From: Dipylidium caninum
Lineage: Eukaryota > Platyhelminthes > Cestoda > Cyclophyllidea > Dipylidiidae
Reading direction: 5' to 3'
Length of the DNA stretch: 64,000 nt
Assembly: GCA_017562135.1 (NCBI GenBank)
Contig: QEYB01000715.1
Location: 124,001 to 188,000, forward strand
Shown: piece after piece, positions 1-13,300 of the stretch
Layout: every line of letters starts with the position of its first letter
Position numbering within the stretch: position 1 is the first letter of the stretch
The notes under the pieces: generated by a model
What the model was told of the DNA's origin: nothing
Databases searched by the model: none
Seen by the model: only the letters and a program-made list of their open reading frames with translations
Translations under genes and position numbers: made by a program

Positions 1-2915
1 CACTTAGTGCCACAGTTACATACTGACAGAGACTAATAAAGAGAATTTTGTTCCATCTGCCAATGATCGAAGACCGATGGGTGAGTTTGCAGCCGATTAA
101 CTTGATGTCACTCAATCAACCGTCTGAGCGACCAAATGCGCCATCGTCTATGAGTTAATCTCTAATCGGAACTGAACACAACCTTACCTGCCGGGTTTAA
201 CGACGATTTCCTTTAACACACTGCAACAGACCATTGATGTAATTAACAAAGGGAGCGAAAATCTTTTCTACCAACACTTAGTTCACTTGAAATGAGACAA
301 CCAGAGTCGAAATCAACAAACGAACTGGAACTTGAGGCTGAGCTACACAAAGACGTAGAAAAAGGACCTCAATTGAATAGCTAAAGCATCCCATCTGACG
401 AAAAACTTTAGACGCAAAACATTAAACTTCTCCAAACCCCGTTTCCCCCAACTTTTTTTCATGATTACAAGAATACTCAATAAAAGGAGCGGAGAATAAA
501 TGGGTACACCATTCAGGATTTCCCAAAAATAGCATCGAGTACCAGCTTGGTGATTCTACCAGAAGCCACTATGTATCTTCCAAATCCCACACGAAAAGAT
601 CGACCTGAAGGCTACGGCCATAAATTTCTATTCTCAAATCTATAATAAGACCAAATCCTGAGGTAATGAAACACTTGTGCCGGCAAGATGGTCTTTTTCT
701 TTCGCTATCCTAAATTTTTGGGCTGCAAAGGGGAAAAAGGCTATTCTTATTTTCCAAATCTAAATACCAATGTAAATTAAGAGTCCGAATTTTCCAAGTT
801 TTCAAAAATAGATGACATTCGCCATGTGGAAATTCTCACTGGCATGGTGATTCGTCGAGTTCATAAATTAGGCACTATACCTTAGTTCAGCCAGGTGCAA
901 TTATTTTTGTACTTTCTCCAACAAGCGTTAACACACGTAGCTAACGTGAATTGAATAAAATCGTGGGATGTACAGGCTTAAGGAGACCATAAACATCAGG
1001 CAAAAACTGCATCGCGCTCAGAGTCTTACTCATCCCTACAAAGATTTTAAAAAAATGAGATATATTTGGGTGGTGTATAGCCACATTGTTGGTGATCAGT
1101 AGTGAGATATTGCCGAAATAAACCCGTGTTCACTTCACGGTGAAATAATACTTAACAATCGTATACAGGCTGTATATTTATACATCAAAGGCAATGAGCA
1201 AAGGTTCGAGGAAAAGGAACCTAACACACGTTCCACTACATGGAAACCTGCAATAAATTCTTATCTAATAAAGTAATGCCAAAGGAGTTTATTCCAGGGT
1301 GACTGGCCGTAGAGATAAATTAAAATACCACACCAAAATATTATGGAATGAATAAGTTAAAGTAGCGTTAAAATTATTTACGAACATATTCAGTGCACAT
1401 AAACCTCGATCTACTAATGTAAAAAGCAGAATTTCACCAAGCACAGAGAAGTTTTAACCGGGTACATAGTTTTCGAGGTACCCATATAGTCATGTGACTA
1501 TGTAAGTACAATCACCGAATAACGAAAAGCATCTCTAAAATTCTTAAGAGTAAAATACTTACACAGCGGAACTTTCCATCGTTATTACATGCTCTAAGTG
1601 AGCCCCAAGCAACATCACAGGAAAGAAGTACAAATCTCAACATAGCAATCCATTACCTTTAAATTCCTCCCAATTAAGTTTTAAAGAAAAATTTTAAACA
1701 TCGAGCAAACAGTTGGGAATAACATTCACATTCCCAACTTTGGCGAACAAAAAACGAGAATAGGAGGTGTGAATTGTGTTCAAAAACATAAGTTTTCGAT
1801 ATCAGGACGAAAAACTCAGCGGTTAAAACTAGCAGTAATCTGTTCGAACAAAACTAATGCTAACCAGGCGAATGTAAGTATAACAATATACACAATGGCC
1901 AAGTGTAGGTGACATTACACCAAAAAGTTCCTACTTACTACGCAAGCTCCCTTCTCAGATAATAACAAAACTCACCGTTTTTTCAGTGTCCCTGCTGTCA
2001 GCTTGTCGAACAGTCACCCCAAAGTGGCGTTTATGGCTACCGTAAATACAAACTTGAAGCAAGTGAATTTAACGGAAAAAATTTTCAGTCCATTGCCGGA
2101 ACAGAACACATAAAACAGGAGAGCGGATACAACCATTGTTACAAAATAAGATTTAGTCAGAATTGTGCTTTTTAAAATGAATAAGATACTCATGATTATA
2201 AATTACGGTCAAATTAAATACAAAAGAAGGATAACGTGCAGTAAGCAGGATCTCCATTCAAGCCAACAAGGCTTAGGAAAAAAATACGAATAGGAGAAAG
2301 CAAACTCAGCATACCAATAACACTTGAAAAAGTCGTACACACATTGAATGAAGTAATGCGAAACGTCGGTCGCAAAAAGGAACTAAAGAATAGCTGTGAT
2401 GTCACGGTAATTCGCGGGGTAGCACCAAGTTAAACTGTAAATAACAAGCGAATTCTATAATGGGTTATAACTTCCGGGAAGACAATTGTAAATGTGTATA
2501 CGGGGATGGGAAGGGGAGAGCCAAGATCACGTTGATGGGACCATGACAAACGAGATTCTGGAAGGCAACGCAGATCTGCAGGTCAGTTTTTATATCTGAG
2601 CAAGGAAGTACTTCGTCGACCCATCGTGGTATTCATCAACAATACGGGGAAAAGATATACACAAGACCTGCACATGCACTGAGATCAGAACGGAGAAATA
2701 GCGACAGATACGTTTGCAACATCACAGACGACGATAAACAGAGGAGAAGGTAGATATTCTGATAATTGGTCGTCAAATCCTGCACAATCAAGAAGCTGGT
2801 ATCAAAATAAATGTCAGTTGTGCGAGTGCGGAAGGAGAATGGTTCAAGTCAGCAAACAGGAAAGGCGGATCGCGGATGAATGGGGAACTTACAACTTTGA
2901 TTACATCGGTGCATA
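1..2915. other. no gene recognised; 3' flank of calcineurin B
   Basis: AT-rich sequence with no frame I can support as coding. The longest open stretch, 63 codons on the minus strand near 2.2-2.4 kb, has no splice sites or recognisable motif. It lies downstream of the minus-strand calcineurin B gene, so its right part probably includes that gene's 3' untranslated region. Confidence 0.4.
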
Positions 2916-3649
2916 TCAGACATCAACTACCATTTTTTTGTGTACGTCTAGACCGCTAACGACCTGACAGAATTCTTCGAATGAGATACGACCATCCCCA
3001 TCTTGGTCAGCAAACATTATAGTCTTATCCACAATTTGTGGAGTTGTGCATCTTTCAAGTTATTGCCGACCATCATTTTTAGGACCTAGAAAGAACTGTC
3101 TATCAATCAACACGTCAAACCAATGTGATCACACAAAATAACGTTGAATGTAGGTCAGCATATGAAAGCTGGCAGGAAAACAGTAGCAAGCTAAAGATAA
3201 ATGAATATCTGAAACGCATAAATGGCCAAAAATATGATGCAGGGCATTTATGGTCACCGATATATAACAAAAAACATAAACAGACAACCACTAGTAAGGG
3301 TAATGCTTACCTGAAAAAGTTCTCCATTGCTGATGTACCCATCCTTGTCTACATCATATATTTTGAAGGCGAAGTTAAGCTTTGCTTCTTTGTTCCCCTT
3401 CACGCTGAATTGAGACATCCCTTCGATAAACTCCTTGAAATCTACTTCACCATTTCCATCGGTATCAAAAATTTCGATGACACGAGCTACCAGAGGATTC
3501 TGTTGAAGTTCCGGTAAACTCATAAATTCTTCTACACTGAGTGAACCAGAACCATCAAGATCGAGTTTTTTAAAGCGTTTGCCTAGTCGTTTGATTTCCT
3601 CAACGTCAAAAGTGGAGCACAGCTCTGGAAGAGATGCCTCATTACCCAT
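2916..3649 (-). CDS. PPP3R1: calcineurin subunit B, regulatory EF-hand protein (two exons, one frameshift)
   Basis: Calcineurin B is the calcium-binding regulatory subunit of the phosphatase calcineurin. Exons are 3311-3649 and 2916-3085, with donor CAG|GTAAGC and acceptor TTTCTAG|G. The start is set at the Met-Gly-Asn codon (3647-3649), which leaves the family's myristoylated Gly2, rather than at the upstream in-frame Met. Residues 1-113 are nearly identical to animal calcineurin B. EF-hand loops are visible at about residues 30-41 ([12 protein letters not shown]), 62-73 and 99-110, and the fourth ([12 protein letters not shown]) is in exon 2. The protein ends HKKMVVDV then TGA, as in the family. 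Exon 2 has one base too few: the frame before position 3040 (NLKDAQL) and after it (QIVDKTIMF) differ by one. With the base restored the length would be about 169 aa, normal for the family. Confidence 0.93.
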
Positions 3650-4623
3650 CGTAAATACCAAAAAAAATCAAAAATTGGGCAGGTAAAAATAAATGACGAG
3701 GACGAAACGACCGCGTTTAACTTCAAAGGTTAAAGCGCATTTCGTCAATCAAAACAACCGGTGAGACTTAATCAAAATCTCCCTGCTAACCTTCCAAAAG
3801 TTATAAAAGATTTGTTTTACTAATTTAAAACTATGTTAAAATAAAGCGATGTTTAAGAAAAATGGGGTTAAAAGAAAATTTGGATGTGATATTGTACCAT
3901 TAAAAATTTTCTGTGCATGAATTAGTTAAGGCGCTCAAACTATCAATATGGTACCGAACAGATAGTCCGTAATTCATAATACATTTGAGCGTTGAAGTCA
4001 AATGAGAGCGCAAAATATTAACAACACTCTTAATACAATAACATGCAAAAGGCTTTTTAACAAATGCTTTCTCTCGTATGCGTATTCAATGCATCATTTA
4101 CCAATATAAACCATTCCATTTTTGTATGGCTATGCTCTGAAGATTATGTCACTATGGCGCTCGGCTTACGTATGCGTCTACGCTATTTGAAAGTACTTTC
4201 CTCTCAAACAAATCGCTCTACTTTCAGCAAATTTAAAAAGTGCTAACTAATATAATCTCGCTGATTTCTATTCCAGGCCCGCCATGTGGTTTTTTTAATA
4301 CTGCGTTCACTTTCACGACGGAGCAGACGAATATGGTTTTTCGGCGTACGAAATTCCCCGAGTCGTTACATTTAGTCAATATTCTTGCCTTAAGACTACT
4401 TATGCCTAGTGTATATTTTGCTGAGTTTAGCGAGCTGCTAAAAGCATGAATGCCCGAGAATCCAATTGGAATTCGATTATTGACTATCCAATCTTCTTCT
4501 ATGTCTATTGTAGCATTGGTTTTCATTGCCTAATTTTTCTGAAATTAAATAAAACGAAATGTTTTTTCTATAATGTCCATCAGTCATAGCAGAATTGTTC
4601 ATTGCGTGTAGAATCGGATTCGT

Positions 4624-5236
4624 TTAGCTGTCTCCTCTTTCCTGCTCATATGATTTCATGAAGTGTTGAAATTCCAGAATACTCTGTAAATTAAAAACGA
4701 TCTTTAACTACCATTTCTTCTAACATATTTTCGACAGCATATATCGCGGAACTTTGTACTGTTTAATGCGACGCTAGTGATCAGATGATGCTTTCATCAA
4801 TGGCGTTACCAAAGGGTAACATTTTCCTAGCTTCTCGAAAGACGGGAGACTTTCCTTTGACAATTATTGTTGCACTCAGCATCTGTTTTTCCTTTCCGGT
4901 AAGCTTATTCCCACATGGCGTTCCTAAGATTTCACCAATCACCGGTGGCCCGCATATGTTTTTTGAACAGAAAGAAACTCTGGTATCAATAGCAATAGCT
5001 GGTGTACCACTGACAACCTGCTATTTATAATAAATTTCTCTGGCCAATGATCATAAGGTTGGACATGACTTTCACTTTAGCACAAACATTATCTGTTAAA
5101 AAAATTCATCGGCGAGGTTTACTTCAATTTAAGCCTATTGTCTTACTGTTTACAGCTCCTGTTGCGGGTACTGCAAAAATAGGATTGATTGTGTACTGCA
5201 AATCTGAGTTCGCATTCGGGCCAACCAGGCTAGGAC
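4624..5236 (-). CDS. unrecognised spliced gene, 3' part (five short exons)
   Basis: I do not recognise this product. Five minus-strand segments join with matching phases: 5147-5236, 5076-5092, 4810-5020, 4712-4758 and 4624-4683, the last ending in TAA. The implied introns are 54, 55, 51 and 28 nt with GT-AG ends. The largest exon reads as a glycine and proline-containing stretch (GPPVIGEILGTPCGNKLTGKEK) followed by a basic segment, and the predicted C-terminus ends ERGDS. The 17-nt exon is the weakest link. Any 5' exon would lie above 5236 and would approach or overlap the G gamma exon on the other strand. A further minus-strand open frame of 97 codons at 4233-4526, preceded by TTAATTTCAG, may belong to the same or another gene. 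Confidence 0.38.
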
Positions 5237-5570
5237 CTTGGGAATGATTGTATGGTTTTCTAATTTTCAAAAAATGGGTTCTCTCATGCGTTAACTCGTT
5301 AGGCTGCATTCAGCCTGTATTTCTTTACGCAAAGATATCAATACTTTGTTAACTTGACCCACGTATGCATGCATGGCATTATGGCTTACATCCTTGCTCC
5401 CTGTTCACAACCTTTTTTCTTTTGGATGAGATTTTACTTGTTCATAAGCGCCCACTCCCATTGTTACTTGATTCCCTCAAGTATATCATTATAAAGTGCA
5501 TCTACTAGACTGAGTCCTGAAGTTTACTCTTCTGTTCATAATCCCCATTCAAATTGCTTTACTGTTTTAG

Positions 5571-5789
5571 CCGGGAGAATTAAGCATAACCAACCGCCAA
5601 GATGAGATCGAACGCAAGAAAAACCAAATCCTCATGCTGAAGTCGTGCCTTAGCATGAAGCGACTCAAATTGAGCGTCGCCATCAACGACATCAAAAATT
5701 ACTGCTTCGAGCACGTAGACTCGGATCAGCTCATTAATGCTTCCAAAGATGACCCCTTCAAGAACAAAAAAAAGTGCTCTATCTTCTGA
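5571..5789 (+). CDS. heterotrimeric G protein gamma subunit, last exon
   Basis: G gamma pairs with G beta and anchors the dimer to membranes through a prenylated C-terminus. The exon follows acceptor CTGTTTTAG and encodes 72 residues before TGA. It contains the gamma-type helix (DEIERKKNQILMLKSCLSMKRLKLS), the central SVAINDIKNYCFEH segment, and DPFKNKKK ahead of a final CaaX box, C-S-I-F. It is almost a full G gamma on its own. No Met lies near its start, so the initiator must be in an upstream exon that I could not place. A CaaX ending in Phe is less usual than Leu for this family. Confidence 0.85.
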   Translation, partial: PGELSITNRQDEIERKKNQILMLKSCLSMKRLKLSVAINDIKNYCFEHVDSDQLINASKDDPFKNKKKCSIF

Positions 5790-6086
5790 CAAGGTTCATC
5801 CCACGTTACATTTACACATCATAATGATTGCGCTGCACTCCATAAATTACAAGTTCATTCATATATTCTTCGCAAATAATTACAATTATGATGGTACAAT
5901 ATAAACATAGGACGTTTAAAACAGACGTGATAGTATAATTGCTAGACAAATATTCCAAGCTATCAGGTGGGCACGGTTCAAGTGAAAAAGAGGTCTTAGG
6001 GAACAATAATTGCTGCCGTCTGGGTTGCATCCACATGACATCGCAATTCAAAAGGATATAAAATTAGCACAATTGGCGATGAGTAA

Positions 6087-8888
6087 TTAGTGAGTATTGG
6101 CGGGGGAAGCGGCATTGGATCCGCCCTCAGTCAGTGGAAAACCGGGTTCGCTGGTACTTGTTGTGCTCCCACCACAATTTGCTCCCATGGCTGACGCCGC
6201 CCCGACCTTTGGTGCTAATGGTGCATCTAAGGGTTGGGCGAAAAGTGAGCCGCCCAGACGACTTGAACCTCCACCGTCGGTGCTATGGGCACTGCTTAGT
6301 GAAGACTGATCGCTTGCGACGAATGAGCAGCTGTGCACGGAGCTACTGTTAACAGTGGCGCCTGCAGTGCTGGCCACTTCTGGGGGGGGATTTGGGGCGT
6401 TAAGCGAATTCAAAATTGGCTTGTCGGAAGGAGACTTTTCGTTCGTGGTAGAATTTTCTGTCGCCGTAGATGTATCCATCGGTACTGGTTCACTGCAATT
6501 AGTCTCTGACAGCGGCCTCTCCATTTCGTGGGAGACCACTTTCTTAGCAATCTCTTCACCGACTGCCTCTAGTTGCTCAGATGTTATCCGGGATGAACTG
6601 GTGGCAAGAATGACGGTATGTTGCCCACCAGCATCAACCATGATAACACGGCTATAATAGAAACCAAGTGTAAAATACAAACCCTGAAAAGCCCAAGTTA
6701 AGCATACCTATTTAGGAGGTTTTTGCCTGTCATTTCGCCAGGTTCTAAAGCGTCTTCATCGTCGGAGACATGAGCTAGCTGTTGACTACTCCCCATGCCC
6801 CACGAGAACGCTTTTCCTAAAGGGGCATGCATGGAGAATGACCCTCGCATTTACATAAAACGAAATAGACTCATTACTATAAAAACACCTGATTCATCTA
6901 CCGCGAAAGAGCACGCCTCGCCACAACCAACCCAGCAGCATTTCCGACCAGTCAAAAGACCTCCGACCACGTGGGGGACAGTAACTGCGGAAGTGTCCAC
7001 ATTGAATTTAGATACAGGGAAACCAAGGCGCCCGTAATCGCTGCGACCAACAGCATACACATCTCCTGAAACAGAAATTCGGTCTAGAAAATGATAAATC
7101 TCAAGAAGAGAAACAAAAAAAAAATGAAATAAAACTTACCCGAATCACTTAACGCCAGAGTATGGTGCATTCCAATGGCAAATTGGACCCAATTCTTTTC
7201 TGGTTCGAAGCCGATGGCAGGCGTGAGCATAAAGTGAATGAGAGGAGCCTGTCTTGTTCCCAATAGCGACATAGAGTTATGCCTCCCATTTATATCTTCG
7301 CTGTTCGATGGGATATCGCCATCAAACTCCACCTTCTTTACTTCCATTGGTTGGTTTTTAACAAAAGCAAGTTGACCGTAGTTGTTTAAACCACAAGCAT
7401 AGATTACACCTGAGCTCATACAGCGTGCAATGGTCGCAAATCCACCAGCCCAGACATCAATGAATCTTTTGGAACCGCGTATACGACACTCGCCCGGCTG
7501 AAGAAGAAGATCTGAAAAGAATGTACTAAAAGGTCTATGGGGGGGGGGGAAATTAATAAAGCATCCATTCACTACAGCAAGGGATAGATTTCTGCTTTCT
7601 AAATTATGATCACAACCTCACACATGAATAAAGTATACAGGGAAAGGGGAAAATTTTATTTTACCATAACCGTTACGTCCGCCGTCTTTAGAGAAGCGTT
7701 CTGCAATACGGCCCAACTGCCCCTGTTCTCCACAACCCATTGTGAGAAGACGACCATCGTCGGTGAGACAGACGAGATGATCCTGACCAGAGGCGATTTT
7801 TACAACAACATCAGTAAGCATTTCCAAGCGAACTGGGGAGCGACAAATTTCTCCCTGCTTTGTCAAACCGATAGCCCCACTGGCACCACGAAATGTTCCC
7901 CATAACCAAACACGTCCCAAGCTATCAAGTGCTGCACTATGACTGTCACCAGCAGAAACCTAATGTTTAAGGGAGAAGAGCAAATATTATTGTCGAAAAC
8001 GGAAATAACGAGCAAAAGAAAAATACTTGGCTAAATTAGGTTGTACAACCAGAATAAATCTTCAACATAATCAAAGTAGAATTAATGAATTCGGCTCATC
8101 TGCTCAAGCTAAAGTGAGAAAACACCCACCATCTTAATATGTACATCGTTCTCCGGAAAAGTAACGACGCCAGGTCTTGATTCTTCAACAGGTACATTTG
8201 GAACGCCGGCACTGTTATTTTGGGCAGGAGTGTCCGTGGAAGGTCGACCAAGAGCACCTTCATCATTACAACCAAACGTGAATACTCGTCCATCTGCACT
8301 CAAACAAACGGTATGCATTCCGCCAGCGACAACTTGGACAAAGCTATTCGAAGAACTTTCATTGAGTCCAGCACTGGACATGCTAACAACGGAAAATCGG
8401 GCTGGTTTCATGCGTTCGGTGATATCCGGACCGAGTCCCAACTGACCTGTATCTCCAACACCAAGAGTCAAAACTGCTCCCATTGTTGAATACTTGCCCA
8501 AATGGCGACTTCGAAGACCAATTTCTTGTTCTTCCGTAGCATGATCAACTGAGATAAAGAAGAAACACAAGTGATGCAACGAAAAAGACCAAAAGTATAT
8601 CTGGTCGGAACAATAGCAATTAAAAGCAAAAAGGGAACTGTTTCCATTGTAAATGGCGCATGAAGTAAACATGGGTGCAAGAGGGCCAAATTTAGTCGCC
8701 ACGTGGAAAAGCAAAACAACGAACGCTGTAAAAAAAATTGTAAGAGCGCTGAGAAAAAATCAGCAAACGCGTCAAAAAGGCTATAGATGTGAAAGTGGCT
8801 GGCTCTAACCCAGGTACATACTTTTCCTGCGTTTGATAGGATTGGAGCTCTGGGTGACAAAGGTCCTCTTCTTGGCTTTAACAACCAT
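6087..8888 (-). CDS. RCC1: RCC1, chromatin-bound Ran guanine nucleotide exchange factor
   Basis: RCC1 loads GTP on Ran at chromatin and so sets the nuclear transport and spindle gradient. Seven exons join in phase to 667 codons plus stop: 8822-8888, 8130-8548, 7665-7959, 7140-7511, 6889-7065, 6708-6816 and 6087-6651. The start MVVKAKKRTF gives a basic N-terminal tail as in the family. Blade motifs are clear: GDTGQLGLG, GGMHTVCLSADGRVFTFGCNDEGALG, SAGDSH..AAL, WLWGTFRGASGAIGL, SGQDHLVCLTDDGRLLTMGCGEQGQLGR, YAVGRSDYGRLG, FSWGMGSSQQL and GGQHTVIL. Two things are longer than in vertebrates (about 420 aa): an inserted loop in the fifth blade (about 35 residues) and a C-terminal tail of some 180 residues rich in Ser, Thr, Pro and Gly. 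The gene is divergent from the TBC gene to its right. Confidence 0.96.
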
Positions 8889-10336
8889 TGCGGTCGACAC
8901 TAGAACCGAACGACAAAATCAAGTCAAGCAACACGCGGGAAGAACAGTGCTGTGTTGTTAATTCAAACTACATTCGTCACAGACGCTAATTGATTAACAA
9001 ACTGCTATTACAAATACAAATAAATAAAATATCGAAACCTAAGAAAAATTCAAGCATGTTTTAGTTAATTGGACTTTAAAAAGAACAGATCGAATGCCGA
9101 TTGAATGCGAGTCCGTCAGCGTAAGTGGAAAAATCTTCGTTTGTAAAACATTTTTTGGGGTTACAGTCAAAAAGTCACGCAAGCACCATGTGGCCTTTCC
9201 GTCTACTGCGACCGCAGCTATAATTAGAAAACCCAGCAATGTTTGTCTACGCAAGAATCAGCCCAAGCCCCTTTTCGCACATTGGAGACGACCATTAGAG
9301 TAGAAGCGTGCTCGAGATCAAATCGCCACAATGCACGACAATTTTTCTACGCCTAGATCAGCCTCATCGACTATAACGCGCTTTACTCAATGGAACGCTC
9401 GACATTATTACTCTTTAAAGCTCTTTTGTAACAGGATGTACAAAAATATTCGTGTGGCATGCTGCCTATGAGCATTACATACGGGGTACGTGACTATTAC
9501 TTCATGCTTATAAGATGATCTAATGTTATATTTCGTTTATTTCGTTTTATCAAAAAATAAGTTGTGCAAACTTATTAAGGCACTTTTGTTTTGAAATTCT
9601 CGCTTTTGCATGGAGCACAATTTGTAAGGAACAATCTTTTTAATAATTTTCCTCGTGAAAATATTCGCTCGGCGCCCTTTTGAGGAGCAATTTATTCTAA
9701 GAATTAATAGACACTGATTGAACAATTTTAAATTCATCATTACTCATTAATTTGGCTTGAAATTGCATAACCTGCTTTTAGTTACCTATTCGTGTGATTG
9801 TTCATTTAACGAGATATCTTTCCCGCAGTATTGCCATAATAGCATCCTAAAGCTTCTCCCGCGACACGTACCCTTGATTCCTGTCCTTCCCTATTTCGAT
9901 TGTTAGGAAAAATGGTGATTGCTACTTATAAGTATATTATTCATCCCTATTAACTCTTGTTGTCTTTTGATTCGAAGATGTATTCCGTAGTTTTTCTCAT
10001 AACTCTTAATCCATAGACCGCATACCGCTATTTAGGGAATCCTATACTTTTCACTTGTTTCTCACAAAATGCTTGGGGGTCTTTTCGTGAACAGATGGTG
10101 CTCTTTCATCGGTGTATTCTAATACGTCAAACTCATAGAGGGCTCTCGATTATTCTTACTGAAGTCTTAAGTTCTATTTTGTTCTAATATCTTTTAGTTC
10201 TCTTCTGAAGAAACGTGTGAAAAGTGGTACCACGTCAATTTTACAGCCGATAGCGAATCTATTTGCGGAACTTTATTTCTTCTTTCTCTTGTAAGTTACT
10301 TTCATCGGTGTCGAGCATCTTTATAATAGAATTCAG
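8889..10336. other. intergenic space between RCC1 and the TBC gene; 5' exon of the latter not found
   Basis: This gap separates two divergent genes and should contain both promoters. The TBC protein still lacks its first 30-40 residues, so at least one small coding exon should be here. A candidate segment at 10201-10290 has an acceptor-like TTTTAG and a GTAAGT donor, but its open frames do not fit the phase needed at 10337. Confidence 0.4.
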
Positions 10337-13300
10337 ATGATACGGTAATTCAATGGATTGCGGACAGCGGTAACTTGCTGGAAGCTCATGTTCCTCCAAA
10401 AATTTCACTGTCCAACGTTTCCCATGTGAGCCGTCGACGCTTAGGCTTCGACCGTAACCACAGTTTAATTTTCTTTCAAACCAATCAAAACGAAATTTTT
10501 GGGCCTTTTGAATTTACACGAGGGGGTTCTCGTCAATTCATTGACAAGCTTAAGTTATATGTTGATCTTCAGCGGTAAGTGGGTTCACGCTTTGACATTT
10601 TAAATGGACATGTTAATGTGATTACTTTCAATTCTAATTCCCCACTGCAGTTGATCATTTAGTTTCCGTTATTGCCAAGCCTATTATCTTTTTGCTTACC
10701 TTACGTTTGTTACATTTTAGCGTACCATCACAAAAGGAAGTCTATAAGGTTATTCGTAAGACAACGACTTACCAGCTACCCACTTCGGAGTAAGCCTTAA
10801 AAGTTTTTTTTTCGAGTTATTCTCTCGTTACTCAAATATTTTGCCTTTCTTTTTTTGTTGTAATTGTGGGAAATAATCCTTGATCTGAAATTTATGAAAT
10901 TGAATGTTCTTAGCTTCTACAACACCCCAATGTCTGCAATACAAAGTATGGGGACACGACTAATAAACGCTTTTGAAAGTCTGCGTGTAAACACTGATGT
11001 GGTGCTAAATGAAAATACAACTCCTTGGCGTTTCTCTCCCAATGCTGAAGGCTTTCTTGACCCTAGTCTCGGGGCACACCGTCTTATAATGGAGCATAAA
11101 CACGTAAACCAGTTGCTTCCTGCCGAGTCTTTTACCTCGATTACTGTTCCTGGTGACGGTGACTATCAGCTTATTTCTCGAGCTCCTCTACCAATCACCA
11201 TTCCTGATCTCAGACCGGTCCCACGGAAACATGCACTTGCTCTGGAAGACTGGAAACGCCACCTCGATGGCGATGGCCGTGTTACTGTTGTGGAGAAATT
11301 GAAAAATTCAATCTACAATGGGGTGAGTTCTTTATCTTATTTTTATTTATCAGGCGAGTCGAATTTCATTTTACTGCCGCAGATCGGTGTGTTTAGCATC
11401 TATAAAGTATTCCAGTTTTTTTTCCTTTGAGTATATTTTTCCTAACACGCTTGCTTAAAATAATACTTTTCTTGATTACAACTCGTTAATGATTTATTTT
11501 TTCCAATTAATTGGTTTATTTGCAATTAAAGCTACTTGTAAAAACGTATCTAGAAATCTTGTTCATTTCTCAACCTGAGCGAACGTGTTGACGTTCATCT
11601 TTTCAAACATTGTCTTTCTCTATTTCGGTCGTATTCGGCACTTATTATTATTACTAATTTTGTTGAACACTTATGCGTCAATGAAACCTTTTATTCTTTT
11701 TCATGGTTTAATAATAAGGTTAATGTGATTTTAGGGTATCGAACCAGGTCTCAGGTCCACCGTATGGAAATATCTTTTCGGTTACTTCAAGTGGGATTTC
11801 ACCGAAGTTCAGAATGCTGAGCGAGTTGAGAAAAAGCAGTAGGTTTCGTGAACAAGCTTAAACCCTACATCAATTTAGTCCATCGCTAGTTTTTTTACCT
11901 TGGTTAAACTCCTGTTATATACTATTATGGTTTGCTTCCCCTTCAGTCGGCACTACCACATCATGAAACAATTTTGGAAATCGATGACTAAAAGGCAAGT
12001 TGAAAATTCGCGTGCGTTCAGAGAACGAAGGAGTATTATAGGTTTGTTCGTTCCTTCCACTTTGGAAAAGATGTGCATTTATCAATATTTCAACGCAAAA
12101 CCCGTGTCCTTTGTAGAAAAGGATACTTCTCGAACTGACCGACAGACGGCACTTTTCAGAGACAATTCGACTGGGGCTCTGACACGGCTTTATAACATAC
12201 TCATGACATACACCTTTTATAACGCTGATTTAGGTGCGTGAACTCGTAACTAGGCCCTGCTTTTCGCTGGTATAGGTTTTGAAATGTACGGGTTGTTTTT
12301 GATTTTATCGTCTTAATTTCTAATTTCTTTGAAATCGCATTTGATTAGAGAGTTTATTTTTGGATCACATTCAGTTAGCTCTCCATATCTTGGCCCCTTG
12401 TGTAAGTAGGTACTGACAGGTCTAAAGCAGAAGTATAGCACGGCGTGGTGAATTCATTTGTTTCGTCTTTAGACAAATTTATTGATGCCTAAAATAGGTC
12501 CGTGTTTAAAGTTAGACTATATATCTCATTATCACGGCAGATCCGATATGAATTGGGCATCCATAAAAATTATCCATTAATCTCAGTTTTTTTATATTGA
12601 CTCACAAGTTGGGACTCGATTGGAATCACCTAAACTATCTTCGGGAAATCCACAGCTTCCGTTTCTTCTGTTGCCAAAGAACTATTTTTCAGACTGACTT
12701 GTTGTTTATCATTATGAACCATTTGGCACTTTTTTACCAAAGACCAATTTAATTCATCTTATTTGATGCAAGCAGTAAACCTGTTGTTATGACTCCCCCT
12801 GTTATTTCATTATTTAAATTTTCCTCTGTGAAATATGCTTTTTTATCCTACTACTTTGAGATATTAACCAGTTTATCCTATTTTATTCTTCAGGATACTT
12901 CCAAGGAATGAACGACTTACTGGCAGTTATTATGACTGTGATTGATGGCGAAGAGGATGCATTTTGGTGTTTCGCTGGACTCCTTGATCGTATTGTACGT
13001 TCTCGACGATGCTTTCTTATAAAGTGTATTTGCATAAAACACTCAAATGGGTTTCAAGTTGAAAAAGAGATATTTGATGTGGAAATATATTCGAGTTAGA
13101 TCATTCGGATGTTTTGTTTTTTGCCAATAACACACATTTTCGGGTTTTAGCATCTCACTTGCACTAACACGTATTTACACAGATTATCACCTCCAGCTTT
13201 GTTACTTTTTTGTCTGTGAAATAGTATAATAAGATGGTCACACAATTTATCACGTTTAAAAGTTTACATCTTATAACATCGCTATTTTGAATTTTTAAAA

